NCBI GenBank assembly: GCA_026785765.1
Contig: JAJAZK010000222.1
Coordinates: forward strand, 1 to 18,097
DNA length: 18,097 nucleotides
Direction of reading: 5' to 3'
Source: Rhodoferax sp.
Lineage (GTDB): Bacteria > Pseudomonadota > Gammaproteobacteria > Burkholderiales > Burkholderiaceae_C
Under the pieces are notes generated by a model. That model was not told where the DNA came from, did no database searches, and saw only the letters and a list, made by a program, of their open reading frames with translations. A program made the position numbers and the translations under genes. Shown piece after piece: positions 1-7,025 of the stretch; position 1 is the stretch's first letter, and each line of letters begins with the position of its first letter.

Positions 1-1
1 C

Positions 2-493
2 ACCAAGGCAAGCCAACGCGAGAAACTCACGGTTCTGAGCGCCCCGGTGTCGGGCACTGTGCAGCAGTTGGCGGCCCACACCGCCGGTGGCGTGGTCACC
101 GAGGCTCAGGTGTTGATGGTGATCGTGCCAGAGGGCGGACTGGGCGAGCAACTGGTGGCAGAGGTCGCGCTGGAGAACAAGGACATCGGTTTTGTCACGA
201 TTGGCCAGAGTGCCCAGATCAAGCTGGAAACATTTCCGTTCACGCGGTTTGGCACAGTCGCAGCGACCGTTCAAATCGTCACGGCGGACGCAGTGACGGA
301 TGAAAGACGTGGCGCTGTGTTTCCTGCAAGGCTGCTGCTGGCGACTAACAGAATCGACGTCGATGGCAAACTGGTGCGCCTCACGCCGGGAATGAATCTG
401 TCAGCGGAGATCAAGACCGGGCAACGCCGGGTAATCGACTATTTGCTGACCCCGGTGCAACGCGCCAGCCAGGAAAGCCTGCGGGAACGCTGA
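2..493 (+). CDS. HlyD-family type I secretion membrane fusion protein, C-terminal part
   Basis: This is the last 163 codons of a reading frame that runs in from the left edge with no stop, so the gene is truncated by the window. The product would be the periplasmic adaptor that links an inner-membrane ABC exporter to a TolC-type outer-membrane channel. Visible family features are the lipoyl/barrel-sandwich half motif APVSGTVQQL followed by a GGVVTEAQ-LMVIVP stretch, then the beta-barrel region (VEVALENKDIGFVTIGQ type) where HlyD proteins read 'G-Q-x-a-x-I-K-l-e-t-F-P-f-t-r-(y/f)-G'. The C-terminus GMNLSAEIKTG-RRVIDYLLTPV ending in SLRER is close to the classic HlyD ending. The partner ABC ATPase is not in the window and would be expected to the left. 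The substrate cannot be told. An internal GTG at 47 is not a true start, because the homology continues upstream of it. Confidence 0.9.
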   Translation, partial: TKASQREKLTVLSAPVSGTVQQLAAHTAGGVVTEAQVLMVIVPEGGLGEQLVAEVALENKDIGFVTIGQSAQIKLETFPFTRFGTVAATVQIVTADAVTDERRGAVFPARLLLATNRIDVDGKLVRLTPGMNLSAEIKTGQRRVIDYLLTPVQRASQESLRER

Positions 494-522
494 AGCCTCA
501 ATGTCCTTGACTGCCAGGCAGT

Positions 523-551
523 CAAAAAAAAGCCCCGCGCAGCGGGGCTTC
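523..551 (-). terminator. Intrinsic terminator of the branched-chain amino acid binding lipoprotein gene
   Basis: A perfect 9-bp stem (AAGCCCCGC / GCGGGGCTT, 530-538 and 542-550) encloses a 3-nt loop. On the minus strand it is followed by a run of eight T residues (an A run at 523-531 on the plus strand). It lies 21 bp beyond the stop codon of the minus-strand lipoprotein gene and so fits a Rho-independent terminator for it. On the plus strand the stem is followed only by CTGGTTT, so it could act weakly on the HlyD gene as well. Confidence 0.9.
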
Positions 552-571
552 TGGTTTGGAGCCTTAGCCGA

Positions 572-1792
572 TCAGCGGATCACCGCCAATTCGGTACGCT
601 TGCCGCCCTTGTAAGTCATGAGTGTCAGAGCGCCGTTCTTGATATCGCCCTTTTCGTCAAACGAGATGGTACCGGTCACACCCTTGTAGTCGGTGGTGGC
701 AGCCAGCGCTGGCAGGTACTTGGCTGGATCAGCTGAGTCTGCCTTGACCATGGCCGCGACCATGATGTTCAAGGCGTCGTAGACATAGGGTGCGTATACC
801 TGCACATCGGCGTTGTACTTGGCTTTGAAGTCGGCTTTGAACTTGTCCATACCCGCTTTGCCTTCGCCTTCAACACCACCGGCTTCAGCACAGAAAACCA
901 TGTCGTCTTTCATTGCGTCGCCAGCCAGTTTTGGCAATTCGCTGGAGCAGATGCCGTCACCACCCATGAACTTGGCCTTGATGCCGAGTTGGGCCATCTG
1001 CTTGATCATCGGACCTGCAACGGCGTCCATACCGCCGAAGAACACTACGTCAACCTTTTTGCCTTTAAGGGTAGTCAGGATGGCGTTGAAATCGGTTGCC
1101 TTGTCAGTAGTGAACTCATGACCAGCAATTTTGCCGCCTGCGGCTTCAACCGCTTTCTTGAATTCTTCAGCCACACCCTGACCATATGCGGTACGGTCGT
1201 CGATGACGCCGATAGACTTGCCCTTGAGGGTGGTCACTGCATATTTGCCCAAGGTGCTGCCGAGGTGCACGTCGTCAGCCACAACACGGAACACCGTCTT
1301 GAAACCCTGGCGTGTGAACTTGGGGTTCGTGGCCGACGGCGAAATTTGCGGAATGCCAGCAGCGCTGTAAATCGCCGAGGCCGGAATCGAGGTGCCGGAG
1401 TTCAGGTGACCGATCACGCCAGCAACTTTCGCGTCCACCAGTTTCGTGGCAACGGAAGTGCCCTGCTTCGGATCGCCAGCGTCGTCTTCTGCCATCAACT
1501 CGAGCTTGACCTTCTTGCCGCCGATCATCACGCCCTTGGCGTTGAGTTCTTCGATCGCCATACGGGCGCCATTTTCGTTGTCTTTGCCCAGGTGCGCGAT
1601 CGCGCCACTGGTCGGGCCGACGTGGCCAATCTTGATAACGCCGGAATCCGCGGCGGGAGCGGGAGCAGCGGCAACCGAAGCGGCAGCGGCTGGGGCAGCA
1701 GCAGCAGGTTTTGCTTCCTCTTTCTTGCCACAGGCGACCAACAGGACAGCGGCCGCACAGAGCGTGAGACTGGTGCGAAATTTCATTTGCAT
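572..1792 (-). CDS. Branched-chain amino acid ABC transporter substrate-binding lipoprotein (LivJ/LivK-like)
   Basis: The product is a type I periplasmic binding protein (Peripla_BP_6 / Leu-Ile-Val binding family) that captures a branched-chain amino acid or related ligand for an ABC importer. The chosen ATG gives 406 aa and has GGAG five bases upstream; a second ATG two codons later (1786) is nearly as good. The N-terminus is a lipoprotein signal: basic start, hydrophobic stretch and lipobox LVAC with the acylated Cys at residue 21. An Ala/Pro-rich tether of roughly 30 residues follows before the folded domain starts at 'GVIKIGHVGPTSG'. Family motifs include a GHLNSGTSIPAS segment (ligand loop, like GHLCSSSTQPAS of LivJ) and RTAYGQGVAEEF. 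E. coli LivJ/LivK are soluble, so the lipid anchor is a lineage feature. No liv permease or ATPase gene lies nearby, so this is an orphan binding protein. The ligand is not proven. Confidence 0.93.
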   Translation of the reverse strand: MQMKFRTSLTLCAAAVLLVACGKKEEAKPAAAAPAAAASVAAAPAPAADSGVIKIGHVGPTSGAIAHLGKDNENGARMAIEELNAKGVMIGGKKVKLELMAEDDAGDPKQGTSVATKLVDAKVAGVIGHLNSGTSIPASAIYSAAGIPQISPSATNPKFTRQGFKTVFRVVADDVHLGSTLGKYAVTTLKGKSIGVIDDRTAYGQGVAEEFKKAVEAAGGKIAGHEFTTDKATDFNAILTTLKGKKVDVVFFGGMDAVAGPMIKQMAQLGIKAKFMGGDGICSSELPKLAGDAMKDDMVFCAEAGGVEGEGKAGMDKFKADFKAKYNADVQVYAPYVYDALNIMVAAMVKADSADPAKYLPALAATTDYKGVTGTISFDEKGDIKNGALTLMTYKGGKRTELAVIR

Positions 1793-1828
1793 AGAGACTC
1801 CAAGGGGATTGTTTGAAAAGTTGATGGA

Positions 1829-1851
1829 TTTGGCTAACCTCAACAGCCAAA
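1829..1851 (-). repeat. Inverted repeat TTTGGCT-N9-AGCCAAA in the leader of the lipoprotein gene
   Basis: Perfect 7-bp arms are separated by 9 bases. The repeat sits 37 to 59 bases before the ATG at 1792 on the minus strand. It could be a protein operator or a leader hairpin. It is not followed by a T run, so it is not a terminator by itself. Confidence 0.45.
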
Positions 1852-2009
1852 GAGGATAACCCATTTTCCCACCCTTAACCATAGGGAAGGCCCTAGCAGT
1901 ATGTTGAATTTCCCCCTTCGGCAGCGACATGGCTTGGGGGGCGAACTGCAAAACTCGCGCCGTTGGCATACGACCCATCCAGACTTCAATCCAAACGCGG
2001 CGCCCACGG

Positions 2010-2062
2010 AGACGCGCAACAAAATACCGGCAAGTGCTCGGGTCACTTGTTTGTCCGCGTCT
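2010..2062. repeat. Nested inverted repeats downstream of the pepA-holC operon
   Basis: Outer arms AGACGCG (2010-2016) and CGCGTCT (2056-2062) are perfect complements. Between them lies a second perfect pair, CAAGTG (2031-2036) and CACTTG (2044-2049), with a 7-base loop. The structure begins 25 bp past the stop codon of the last operon gene. The inner stem is followed on the minus strand by GGTATTTTGTT, a poor U tract. It may stabilise or end the operon mRNA, but it is not a clear intrinsic terminator. Confidence 0.4.
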
Positions 2063-2086
2063 GCTCAAACCCCCGCTGCCACGGCG

Positions 2087-2407
2087 TCAATCCGCTAATC
2101 TGGACGTGGCTTCGTTGGCTACCGCGTCGAGCACCGCGCGCCGCACCATGGGTTCGATATCGGCGCGCAAGCGCATCGCAACCACGTCAATTTGCTCCAC
2201 CAACGCATTGGCAATCAGGTCGTGCAAATTGCGCTGCAGGCTGTCCGACACCTCCGCCTGTATCCATTCCACCAGTGCATCATCGGCCGCCACCATTGGC
2301 CGCGCGAGGGCCAGTGGTGAAACCGCAGCAAGCAGGCGCGCCGGTGGCACAACGACCTCGGTCAAGGTCGGCACAAACCGTGGCGCGGGGCGCCCGCTGG
2401 CCGTCAT
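2087..2407 (-). CDS. Conserved small protein of unknown function, coupled to holC
   Basis: This 106-aa protein has no function I can name. The first 45 residues are Pro/Val/Ala-rich (PAPRFVPTLTEVVVPP segment) and look loosely folded. The rest is predicted helical with heptad-like hydrophobic spacing: LQRNLHDLIANALVEQIDVV, then RADIEPMVRRAVLDAVA. There is no signal peptide or membrane segment. Its ATG overlaps the holC stop in an ATGA (2404-2407), which points to translational coupling and to expression with pepA and holC. The position and shape recall the small DUF2486-type proteins I associate with holC in Burkholderia, but that is from memory and unverified. The coupling makes a real gene likely. 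A role with the polymerase clamp-loader or in aminopeptidase biology is only guilt by association. Confidence 0.72.
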   Translation of the reverse strand: MTASGRPAPRFVPTLTEVVVPPARLLAAVSPLALARPMVAADDALVEWIQAEVSDSLQRNLHDLIANALVEQIDVVAMRLRADIEPMVRRAVLDAVANEATSRLAD

Positions 2408-2844
2408 CGGTGGGCATCCTTGTCGGCGCGGTCAAGCCGGTTAATTGCGTAGCCTCGGCTGGTGTAGTGTTTCCAGCGCGCGCGCGCGCGAGCCCGATCA
2501 GCGTCATCACAACCAACAACCTCGATCAAACGTGCAAAACGCTCGAAACCCGCCGGCACGCCGGGTCCGAGGTTCAGCAGGACTTGGTCGTGCGGGGCCG
2601 CCGAAAGGCTCTCGCAAAACACCACGGCCGAGGCTTCGAGCATCCTGGAATCAGCGCGTTCAGCCGAGCAATGCGCAATGAACTCGACTGGGTCCAACTC
2701 CCACAAGCGCTGATCCAGGCGATGTAAATCCACTGGATCGGCCGTCACCGCCGTACGCGCGCCGGTGCCAGTTGCCTTGCGCAAGAGGCGGCAGCTGTAC
2801 TCCCACTTATCGGCAACATTGAAATGGAAACTGATCTCGGTCAT
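2404..2844 (-). CDS. holC: DNA polymerase III subunit chi
   Basis: Chi is a clamp-loader accessory subunit. In E. coli it binds psi (HolD) and the C-terminal tail of single-strand binding protein, tying the replisome to SSB-coated DNA. The 146-aa length matches E. coli chi (147 aa). Recognisable blocks are the N-terminal strand EISFHFNVADKWEYSCRLLRKA, the central DPVDLHRLDQRLWELDPVEFIAH block (compare YRLDEALWARPAESFVPH in E. coli) and the C-terminal R-W-K-HYTSRGYAINRLD block, like RYKAYRVAGFNLNT. It starts 12 bp after pepA, the order also found in E. coli (pepA-holC), and overlaps the next small gene by ATGA. An alternating GC run at 2476-2490 encodes the Ala/Arg repeat just before the last block. 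No holD gene is visible in the window. Confidence 0.93.
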   Translation of the reverse strand: MTEISFHFNVADKWEYSCRLLRKATGTGARTAVTADPVDLHRLDQRLWELDPVEFIAHCSAERADSRMLEASAVVFCESLSAAPHDQVLLNLGPGVPAGFERFARLIEVVGCDDADRARARARWKHYTSRGYAINRLDRADKDAHR

Positions 2845-2856
2845 TGCGGGCTGCGC

Positions 2857-4350
2857 TCAGGCCGCCTTGCGTTTCCGTGGAGCAAGGGGCTTGACCACGC
2901 CAGAACCCGCCTTGGCCGCCTCGGCCAGCAAATAACCCAGCAACAGTGCCACTGGCCGACCGGTCGCGCCTTTGGCAGCGCCACTTTTCCAGGCAGTGCC
3001 GGCGATGTCCAGATGCGCCCACGGGTACTTGCCCGCGAAACGCTGCAAGAACTTGGCCGCGGTGACCGCACCCGCAGCACGGCCGGCCACGTTCGCAACG
3101 TCGGCAAAATTGGTTTTCAAGCCCTCAGCATAGTCATCGTCCAGCGGCATCCTCCAACAGAAGTCTTGCGCCGCCTCACCCGCCGCCAACAATTGCGTTG
3201 CAAGGCTGTCAGAGCTCGCAAACATCCCGCTTCGCACACCACCCAGCGCGATCACGCAGGCGCCGGTCAAGGTGGCAATGTCAATCACCGCAGCGGGCGC
3301 AAAACGCTCGGCGTAGGTCAACGCGTCGCACAGAATCAAGCGCCCCTCGGCGTCGGTGTTGAGGATTTCAATGGTTTGCCCGCTCATACTGGTAACCACG
3401 TCGCCTGGCTTGACGGCCCGGCCATCTGGCATGTTCTCGCAGCTCGGTATCAGCCCCACGACGTTGATCGCCGGCTGGATGTCGGCCAAAGCCCGGAACA
3501 CACCCAGCACGCTCGCCGCACCACACATGTCGAACTTCATCTCGTCCATTTCCGGAGCCGGCTTGATGGAGATACCACCGGTGTCGAAAGTGATGCCTTT
3601 GCCGATCAAAACCGTCGGCGCCTGCGACTTGACGGCGCCCTGGTAGCGCAACACGATAAAACGCAGTTCCTCCTCGGAGCCACGGGCAACTGCAATGAAA
3701 GATCCCATACCGAGCTTGGCCACCTTTTTCGGACCCATCACCTCGCACTCGATGCGCGGGCGTTTCGCCAGCGCCTTGGCCGCATTGGCCAGCATGGCCG
3801 GTGTGGCGTGATTGGCTGGCCGGTTGGCCCATTCTTTGGCCAACTCAACCCCATGTACCGTCGCCACCGCCTGGTCAAAAGCGTCCTGAACCGCCGCCGC
3901 GTCGACGCCCCCGAAAATAACCTTGGAAATGGTGCGACCCTCCGGCTTGGACTTGGTCGTTGTGTAGACATAGCTGGCGTCGGCTACCGCCGCAACCGCA
4001 CAGGCCAGCACATCGGCCGACGCCTTCCAGCCAAAACACACCAATACCTGCAATACGCCCGGACCTTTGGCTACTCCGATTGCCGCCGTGACCGCCTGGC
4101 GCACCTGGCGCGGCGCACCATCGTCACAGCCGACCATAATCATGCGGGTGCTGGCCACCCCAGGGGCCTGGTACATCGGCAGCAACTTGCCGGCCTTGGT
4201 CTCGAAGTGCCCAGCCTTGAGCGTCGCGCCAATCAACCCGGGCACCACACCACTGCCTGACTTGAAATCCTTGGGCACAAGGACAATCAATACATCCGCC
4301 TTTTGCGCCGCAACATCAGCCAGCCCGAACAGACCCAATTCAAAGTTCAT
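2857..4350 (-). CDS. pepA: Leucyl aminopeptidase (M17, PepA/CarP type)
   Basis: This cytosolic two-metal aminopeptidase removes N-terminal residues, Leu by preference, from peptides. The 497-aa product has the variable N-terminal macrodomain-like region (about 1-150) and the catalytic M17 domain (about 165-490). The M17 signature NTDAEGRL is present at residues 331-338. Metal and catalytic residues fall at a constant offset of 19 from E. coli PepA: K251, D256, K263, D274, D333, E335 and R337, so the enzyme looks fully active. I chose the ATG at 4350, with GGTGG just upstream, over one eight codons earlier (4374), because families start MNFELG-like here. holC follows after 12 bp. lptF is divergent 70 bp away, a conserved neighbourhood. 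E. coli PepA also binds DNA in Xer recombination and carAB control; nothing here tests that. Confidence 0.96.
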   Translation of the reverse strand: MNFELGLFGLADVAAQKADVLIVLVPKDFKSGSGVVPGLIGATLKAGHFETKAGKLLPMYQAPGVASTRMIMVGCDDGAPRQVRQAVTAAIGVAKGPGVLQVLVCFGWKASADVLACAVAAVADASYVYTTTKSKPEGRTISKVIFGGVDAAAVQDAFDQAVATVHGVELAKEWANRPANHATPAMLANAAKALAKRPRIECEVMGPKKVAKLGMGSFIAVARGSEEELRFIVLRYQGAVKSQAPTVLIGKGITFDTGGISIKPAPEMDEMKFDMCGAASVLGVFRALADIQPAINVVGLIPSCENMPDGRAVKPGDVVTSMSGQTIEILNTDAEGRLILCDALTYAERFAPAAVIDIATLTGACVIALGGVRSGMFASSDSLATQLLAAGEAAQDFCWRMPLDDDYAEGLKTNFADVANVAGRAAGAVTAAKFLQRFAGKYPWAHLDIAGTAWKSGAAKGATGRPVALLLGYLLAEAAKAGSGVVKPLAPRKRKAA

Positions 4351-4420
4351 AATCCACCAGTCACTTGCGATCATTGGGCGCGCATCAGATCAGCGCCAAA
4401 ACCATTCTCTTCTTCGTCCG
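4351..4420. promoter_or_regulatory. Divergent pepA / lptF intergenic region
   Basis: Seventy bases separate the start codons of pepA (leftward) and lptF (rightward), so promoters for both must lie here or inside the gene starts. The pepA side has a GGTGG ribosome site close to its ATG. The lptF side is pyrimidine-rich (CATTCTCTTCTTCGTCCG) with no recognisable Shine-Dalgarno sequence. I could not assign -35/-10 boxes with confidence. Confidence 0.5.
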
Positions 4421-5539
4421 ATGTTATTCCATTCTTCGCTGCGCAAGGAAATGTCGCGCACCTTTGGTGCGACGGTCGTGTTGCTGGCCACCATTGTGAT
4501 CACGATGTTGTTGATCAGAACCCTCAATCTGGCCACACGCGGCAGCGTCAACCCGACAGAAATCATTGTGGTGCTCGGTTATACCTTTCTTGTCCACGCC
4601 CCAACCATCCTTACATTGAGTCTGTTCATCTCGATTGTGGCTACCTTGTCGCGGATGTACCGTGACAGCGAGATGGTAATCTGGTTCTCCGCTGGCCAAG
4701 GCCTGGGTTCGTTTGTCAAGCCCCTGTTCCGATTCGTCTGGCCGATGCTGCTGATGATCGCCGCCTTCGCCCTGTTCGGCCGGCCATGGGCCAACCAGCA
4801 GCAGAATGTGCTGCGTGACCGCTTCGAACATCGAAACGACCTGGAACGTGTAGCACCCGGACAGTTCCAGGAGTCAGCCGGTGGCAACCGGGTGTTTTTC
4901 ATCGACAAGGACTCAATAGACGGCAAATCAGCAGGAGAGGTGTTCATTGCGGCAAACGAACGCGGCAAGGAAACCATCACCACGGCGCGCGCCGGCGTGA
5001 TCGACTCCGTCGCCGGTGACCGGTTCCTGATGCTGTCGCGCGGGCAGCGGCTGGAACGCTCACTGGAAAACCCGGGTACCAAGATCAGCGAGTTCGAACA
5101 GTACGGGGTCCTGATGGATGAAAAGGCCGAGCAGGCCAACCTTGTCATTCCCGTGCGCACGATGGCCAGCGTCGATCTGATTCGTGGACGCACCAGCGCG
5201 CAACTTGGCGAATTGTCCTTTCGCCTCGGAATTGCGTTGGCGGCGGTCAATTTCGTGTTGATCGCGTTGGTCGTATCGGGCACCAACCCGCGGGTTGGCC
5301 GCAATGGAAACCTGCTGCAGTCATTGTTAACTTTTGTGGTGTATTCCAACCTGGTCACCCTCGGCTCCAGCCGCATCGCGTCCGGCACCAGCAGTTTCCT
5401 GGCGTTCACGCTGGCGTTGCATGGCGGCGTCCTGGTAGCGAGCCTGGCGATGCTGGCAAAACTCCACTGGAACTGGACTGTCGTCGGCAGCCTGCGCAGT
5501 CGGCGCCGCCCGGCATTGGCTAATCGGGTAGAGACATGA
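4421..5539 (+). CDS. lptF: LPS export ABC transporter permease LptF
   Basis: LptF pairs with LptG and the ATPase LptB to extract lipopolysaccharide from the inner membrane and push it onto the LptC-A-D bridge. The 372-aa protein has the YjgP/YjgQ layout: three N-terminal membrane helices (about 15-36, 47-75 and 101-119), a periplasmic beta-jellyroll domain (about 125-262) and three C-terminal helices (about 266-286, 299-316 and 326-346). The stretch SRMYRDSEMVIWFSAGQGL between helices 2 and 3 is the cytoplasmic coupling helix that contacts LptB; its 'R-D-S-E-M' is typical. I chose the ATG at 4421 because the membrane start MLFHSSLRKEMSRTF aligns with family starts; the longer frame from 4067 would overlap pepA. 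lptG follows with an ATGA overlap. No lptB or lptC is in the window, which is normal. Confidence 0.95.
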   Translation: MLFHSSLRKEMSRTFGATVVLLATIVITMLLIRTLNLATRGSVNPTEIIVVLGYTFLVHAPTILTLSLFISIVATLSRMYRDSEMVIWFSAGQGLGSFVKPLFRFVWPMLLMIAAFALFGRPWANQQQNVLRDRFEHRNDLERVAPGQFQESAGGNRVFFIDKDSIDGKSAGEVFIAANERGKETITTARAGVIDSVAGDRFLMLSRGQRLERSLENPGTKISEFEQYGVLMDEKAEQANLVIPVRTMASVDLIRGRTSAQLGELSFRLGIALAAVNFVLIALVVSGTNPRVGRNGNLLQSLLTFVVYSNLVTLGSSRIASGTSSFLAFTLALHGGVLVASLAMLAKLHWNWTVVGSLRSRRRPALANRVET

Positions 5540-6642
5540 GGGTCGTGCGCCACATGATCCAGCGCGAAATCCTGAGCGGGGTGTTCTTCGCCACCGTTGC
5601 GTTTCTGGCCTTGTTCAGCTTCATCGACCTGGTCGAAGAATTGCGCTGGGTGAATTCCGCAGACCCGCAGGGCTACCACCTTCGCCACGCATTGGCCTAC
5701 GTCGCCACCCTGTCCGTCAGCACGCTGTATGAACTGATTCCGATCACGGTACTGATCGGGTCGGTGTTCGTGATGGCGCGCCTCGCGCAGAACTCCGAGT
5801 TCACGGTCCTGCGCACCAGTGGCCTAGGGCCTTGGCGCGCACTGCGCGTGATGCTGGGCCTGGGCCTGGTATTCACCCTCATCACGTTTGCGATCGGCGA
5901 CTTCCTGGCACCGGCGGCCGACCGCGCAGGGCAGTTCCTGCGCGCGAAGTACCTGCGCGAGATCACGATCGGACAAACCGGGGCCTGGTTGCGCGAAAAA
6001 CAGGCTTATCAGTCGTTCGCCGTCAACGTCGGCGTGTTGCAAGCAGATGGCACCATGCGCCGCGTGCGCGTGATCGAGTTCGACCGCGCCGGGCGCATCG
6101 TTTCGACCAGCGATGCAAAAACCGGCAAATTCAGCACAGATGACTCGTGGGTCCTGGCGGGTGTGTCGCGCACCGAGTTTGTTGCCGACGCGAACGGCGC
6201 CGCATCGCTAACACGACAATCGTTGCCAGAGTACCGTTGGCCAACCACCTTGACGTCGGAAATGGTATCGGTAGCCCTGTTGAGTCCGGAACGTATGTCC
6301 ACCATCGACCTGTTCCAGTTCATGCGCCATCTTGATGCGAATGGCCAGTCATCGCAGCGTTATGAGATCGAGTTCTGGCGCAAAGTCTTTTACCCCTTGA
6401 GTTGTCTCGTGATGATGGTGCTGGCCTTGCCCTTTGGATACCTGCACTTTCGAACGCGCGGCATCTCAACCTTTGTGTTCATCGGGGTCATGACGGGCAT
6501 CAGCTTTTTCCTGCTCAACGACCTGTTCGGCCATTTTGGCAATCTGCGCAACTGGTGGCCGTGGTTGACCGCGGCCGCGCCTGGTCTGATCTATACGCTG
6601 CTTTCACTGACAGCGTTCGGATGGCTGGTGGTGCGCCGATGA
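5536..6642 (+). CDS. lptG: LPS export ABC transporter permease LptG
   Basis: LptG is the second permease half of LptB2FG. The 368-aa protein mirrors LptF. N-terminal helices lie at about 12-35, 52-82 and 102-124, with the coupling helix region ARLAQNSEFTVLRTSGLGPW between the second and third. A periplasmic jellyroll domain of about 150 residues follows, and then three C-terminal helices (starting YPLSCLVMMVLALPFGYLHF). Residues E33-E35 in SFIDLVEELRW at the end of helix 1 and the 'SEFTVLRTSG' block are typical of the family. Its ATG overlaps the lptF stop (ATGA, 5536-5539), so the two subunits are translationally coupled. Its own stop overlaps the next gene's ATG in the same way (6639-6642), which extends the operon. 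Confidence 0.95.
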   Translation: MRVVRHMIQREILSGVFFATVAFLALFSFIDLVEELRWVNSADPQGYHLRHALAYVATLSVSTLYELIPITVLIGSVFVMARLAQNSEFTVLRTSGLGPWRALRVMLGLGLVFTLITFAIGDFLAPAADRAGQFLRAKYLREITIGQTGAWLREKQAYQSFAVNVGVLQADGTMRRVRVIEFDRAGRIVSTSDAKTGKFSTDDSWVLAGVSRTEFVADANGAASLTRQSLPEYRWPTTLTSEMVSVALLSPERMSTIDLFQFMRHLDANGQSSQRYEIEFWRKVFYPLSCLVMMVLALPFGYLHFRTRGISTFVFIGVMTGISFFLLNDLFGHFGNLRNWWPWLTAAAPGLIYTLLSLTAFGWLVVRR

Positions 6643-7007
6643 CGCCTTCCCCGCGCGCGGTTATCCTGTTTGCGCATGGATCGCGCGACCCCCAATGGAG
6701 TGAACCGATGCGGGCCGTGGCCGCACGCATGCAGCAACAGCATCCGCACATTCCGGTTGCCTGTGCCTACCTTGAAATGATGGAGCCGGACCTTGCAAGC
6801 GCCAGTGAAAGTCTGATTGCTGCGGGCATCCTCCATGTCAATGTGGTACCCATGTTTCTGGGCGTTGGCCGACACGCGCGCCACGATTTGCCGCTGTTGA
6901 TGCAGGCGCTGCGCGAGCGGCACAGGCAGGTTCGATTCGAACTGAAGGCAGCGATCGGAGAAGACCCACGTGTGGTGGACTTGCTCGCCGCCATTGCCGC
7001 CGAGTAG
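6639..7007 (+). CDS. cbiX: Short sirohydrochlorin chelatase, CbiX/SirB type
   Basis: This 122-aa protein is the small, single-domain form of class II chelatase, which works as a homodimer to insert Co2+ (cobalamin route) or Fe2+ (siroheme route) into sirohydrochlorin. Both metal-binding histidines are seen: H13 in the opening FAHGSRDP motif and H79 in MFLGVGRHARHDLP. Length and motif spacing fit the family (about 110-145 aa). Neither the metal nor the end product can be read from sequence. With a CysB-type regulator next door, iron insertion for siroheme (sulfite/nitrite reductase) is the more attractive guess, but no other tetrapyrrole gene is in the window. The start overlaps the lptG stop (ATGA), so it is probably read from the lptFG message. 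Longer frames starting inside lptG (6402) are not supported. Confidence 0.88.
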   Translation: MTPSPRAVILFAHGSRDPQWSEPMRAVAARMQQQHPHIPVACAYLEMMEPDLASASESLIAAGILHVNVVPMFLGVGRHARHDLPLLMQALRERHRQVRFELKAAIGEDPRVVDLLAAIAAE

Positions 7008-7025
7008 TTTGTTGCGACGGCGAAC

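Larger units (their letters stand above)
1793..2086. other. Non-coding spacer with 5' leader of the lipoprotein gene and two inverted repeats
   Basis: These 294 bp separate the start of the minus-strand lipoprotein gene from the end of the pepA-holC operon, which is on the same strand. I see no convincing gene; the reading frames here lack ribosome binding sites and family features. The region must hold the promoter of the lipoprotein gene and the 3' end of the upstream operon. It contains a 7-bp inverted repeat near the lipoprotein start (1829-1851) and a nested pair of inverted repeats nearer the operon end (2010-2062); both are listed separately. I could not fix a convincing -35/-10 pair. 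Confidence 0.6.

Noticed and set aside
989..1816. A 275-codon open frame on the plus strand opposite the binding lipoprotein gene
   Set aside because: Antisense shadow; no recognisable domain, while the minus-strand frame has a lipobox, a ribosome site and a terminator.
1793..2068. N-terminal extension of the lipoprotein frame to 498 codons
   Set aside because: It would bury the lipoprotein signal inside the protein. The GGAG site and lipobox fix the start at 1792 or 1786.
1793..2086. A riboswitch or attenuator with leader peptide before the binding lipoprotein gene
   Set aside because: No leader peptide rich in Leu, Ile or Val, and no terminator/antiterminator pair was seen; only a simple inverted repeat is supported.
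2824..4260. A 478-codon open frame on the plus strand opposite pepA
   Set aside because: It is the antisense shadow of a well-supported pepA with all catalytic residues. It has no ribosome site or family motif, and its His/Arg/Gly-rich composition is typical of antisense frames in GC-rich DNA.
4067..4420. N-terminal extension of lptF into pepA
   Set aside because: LptF families begin close to the first membrane helix, which fits the ATG at 4421; the extension overlaps pepA antisense.
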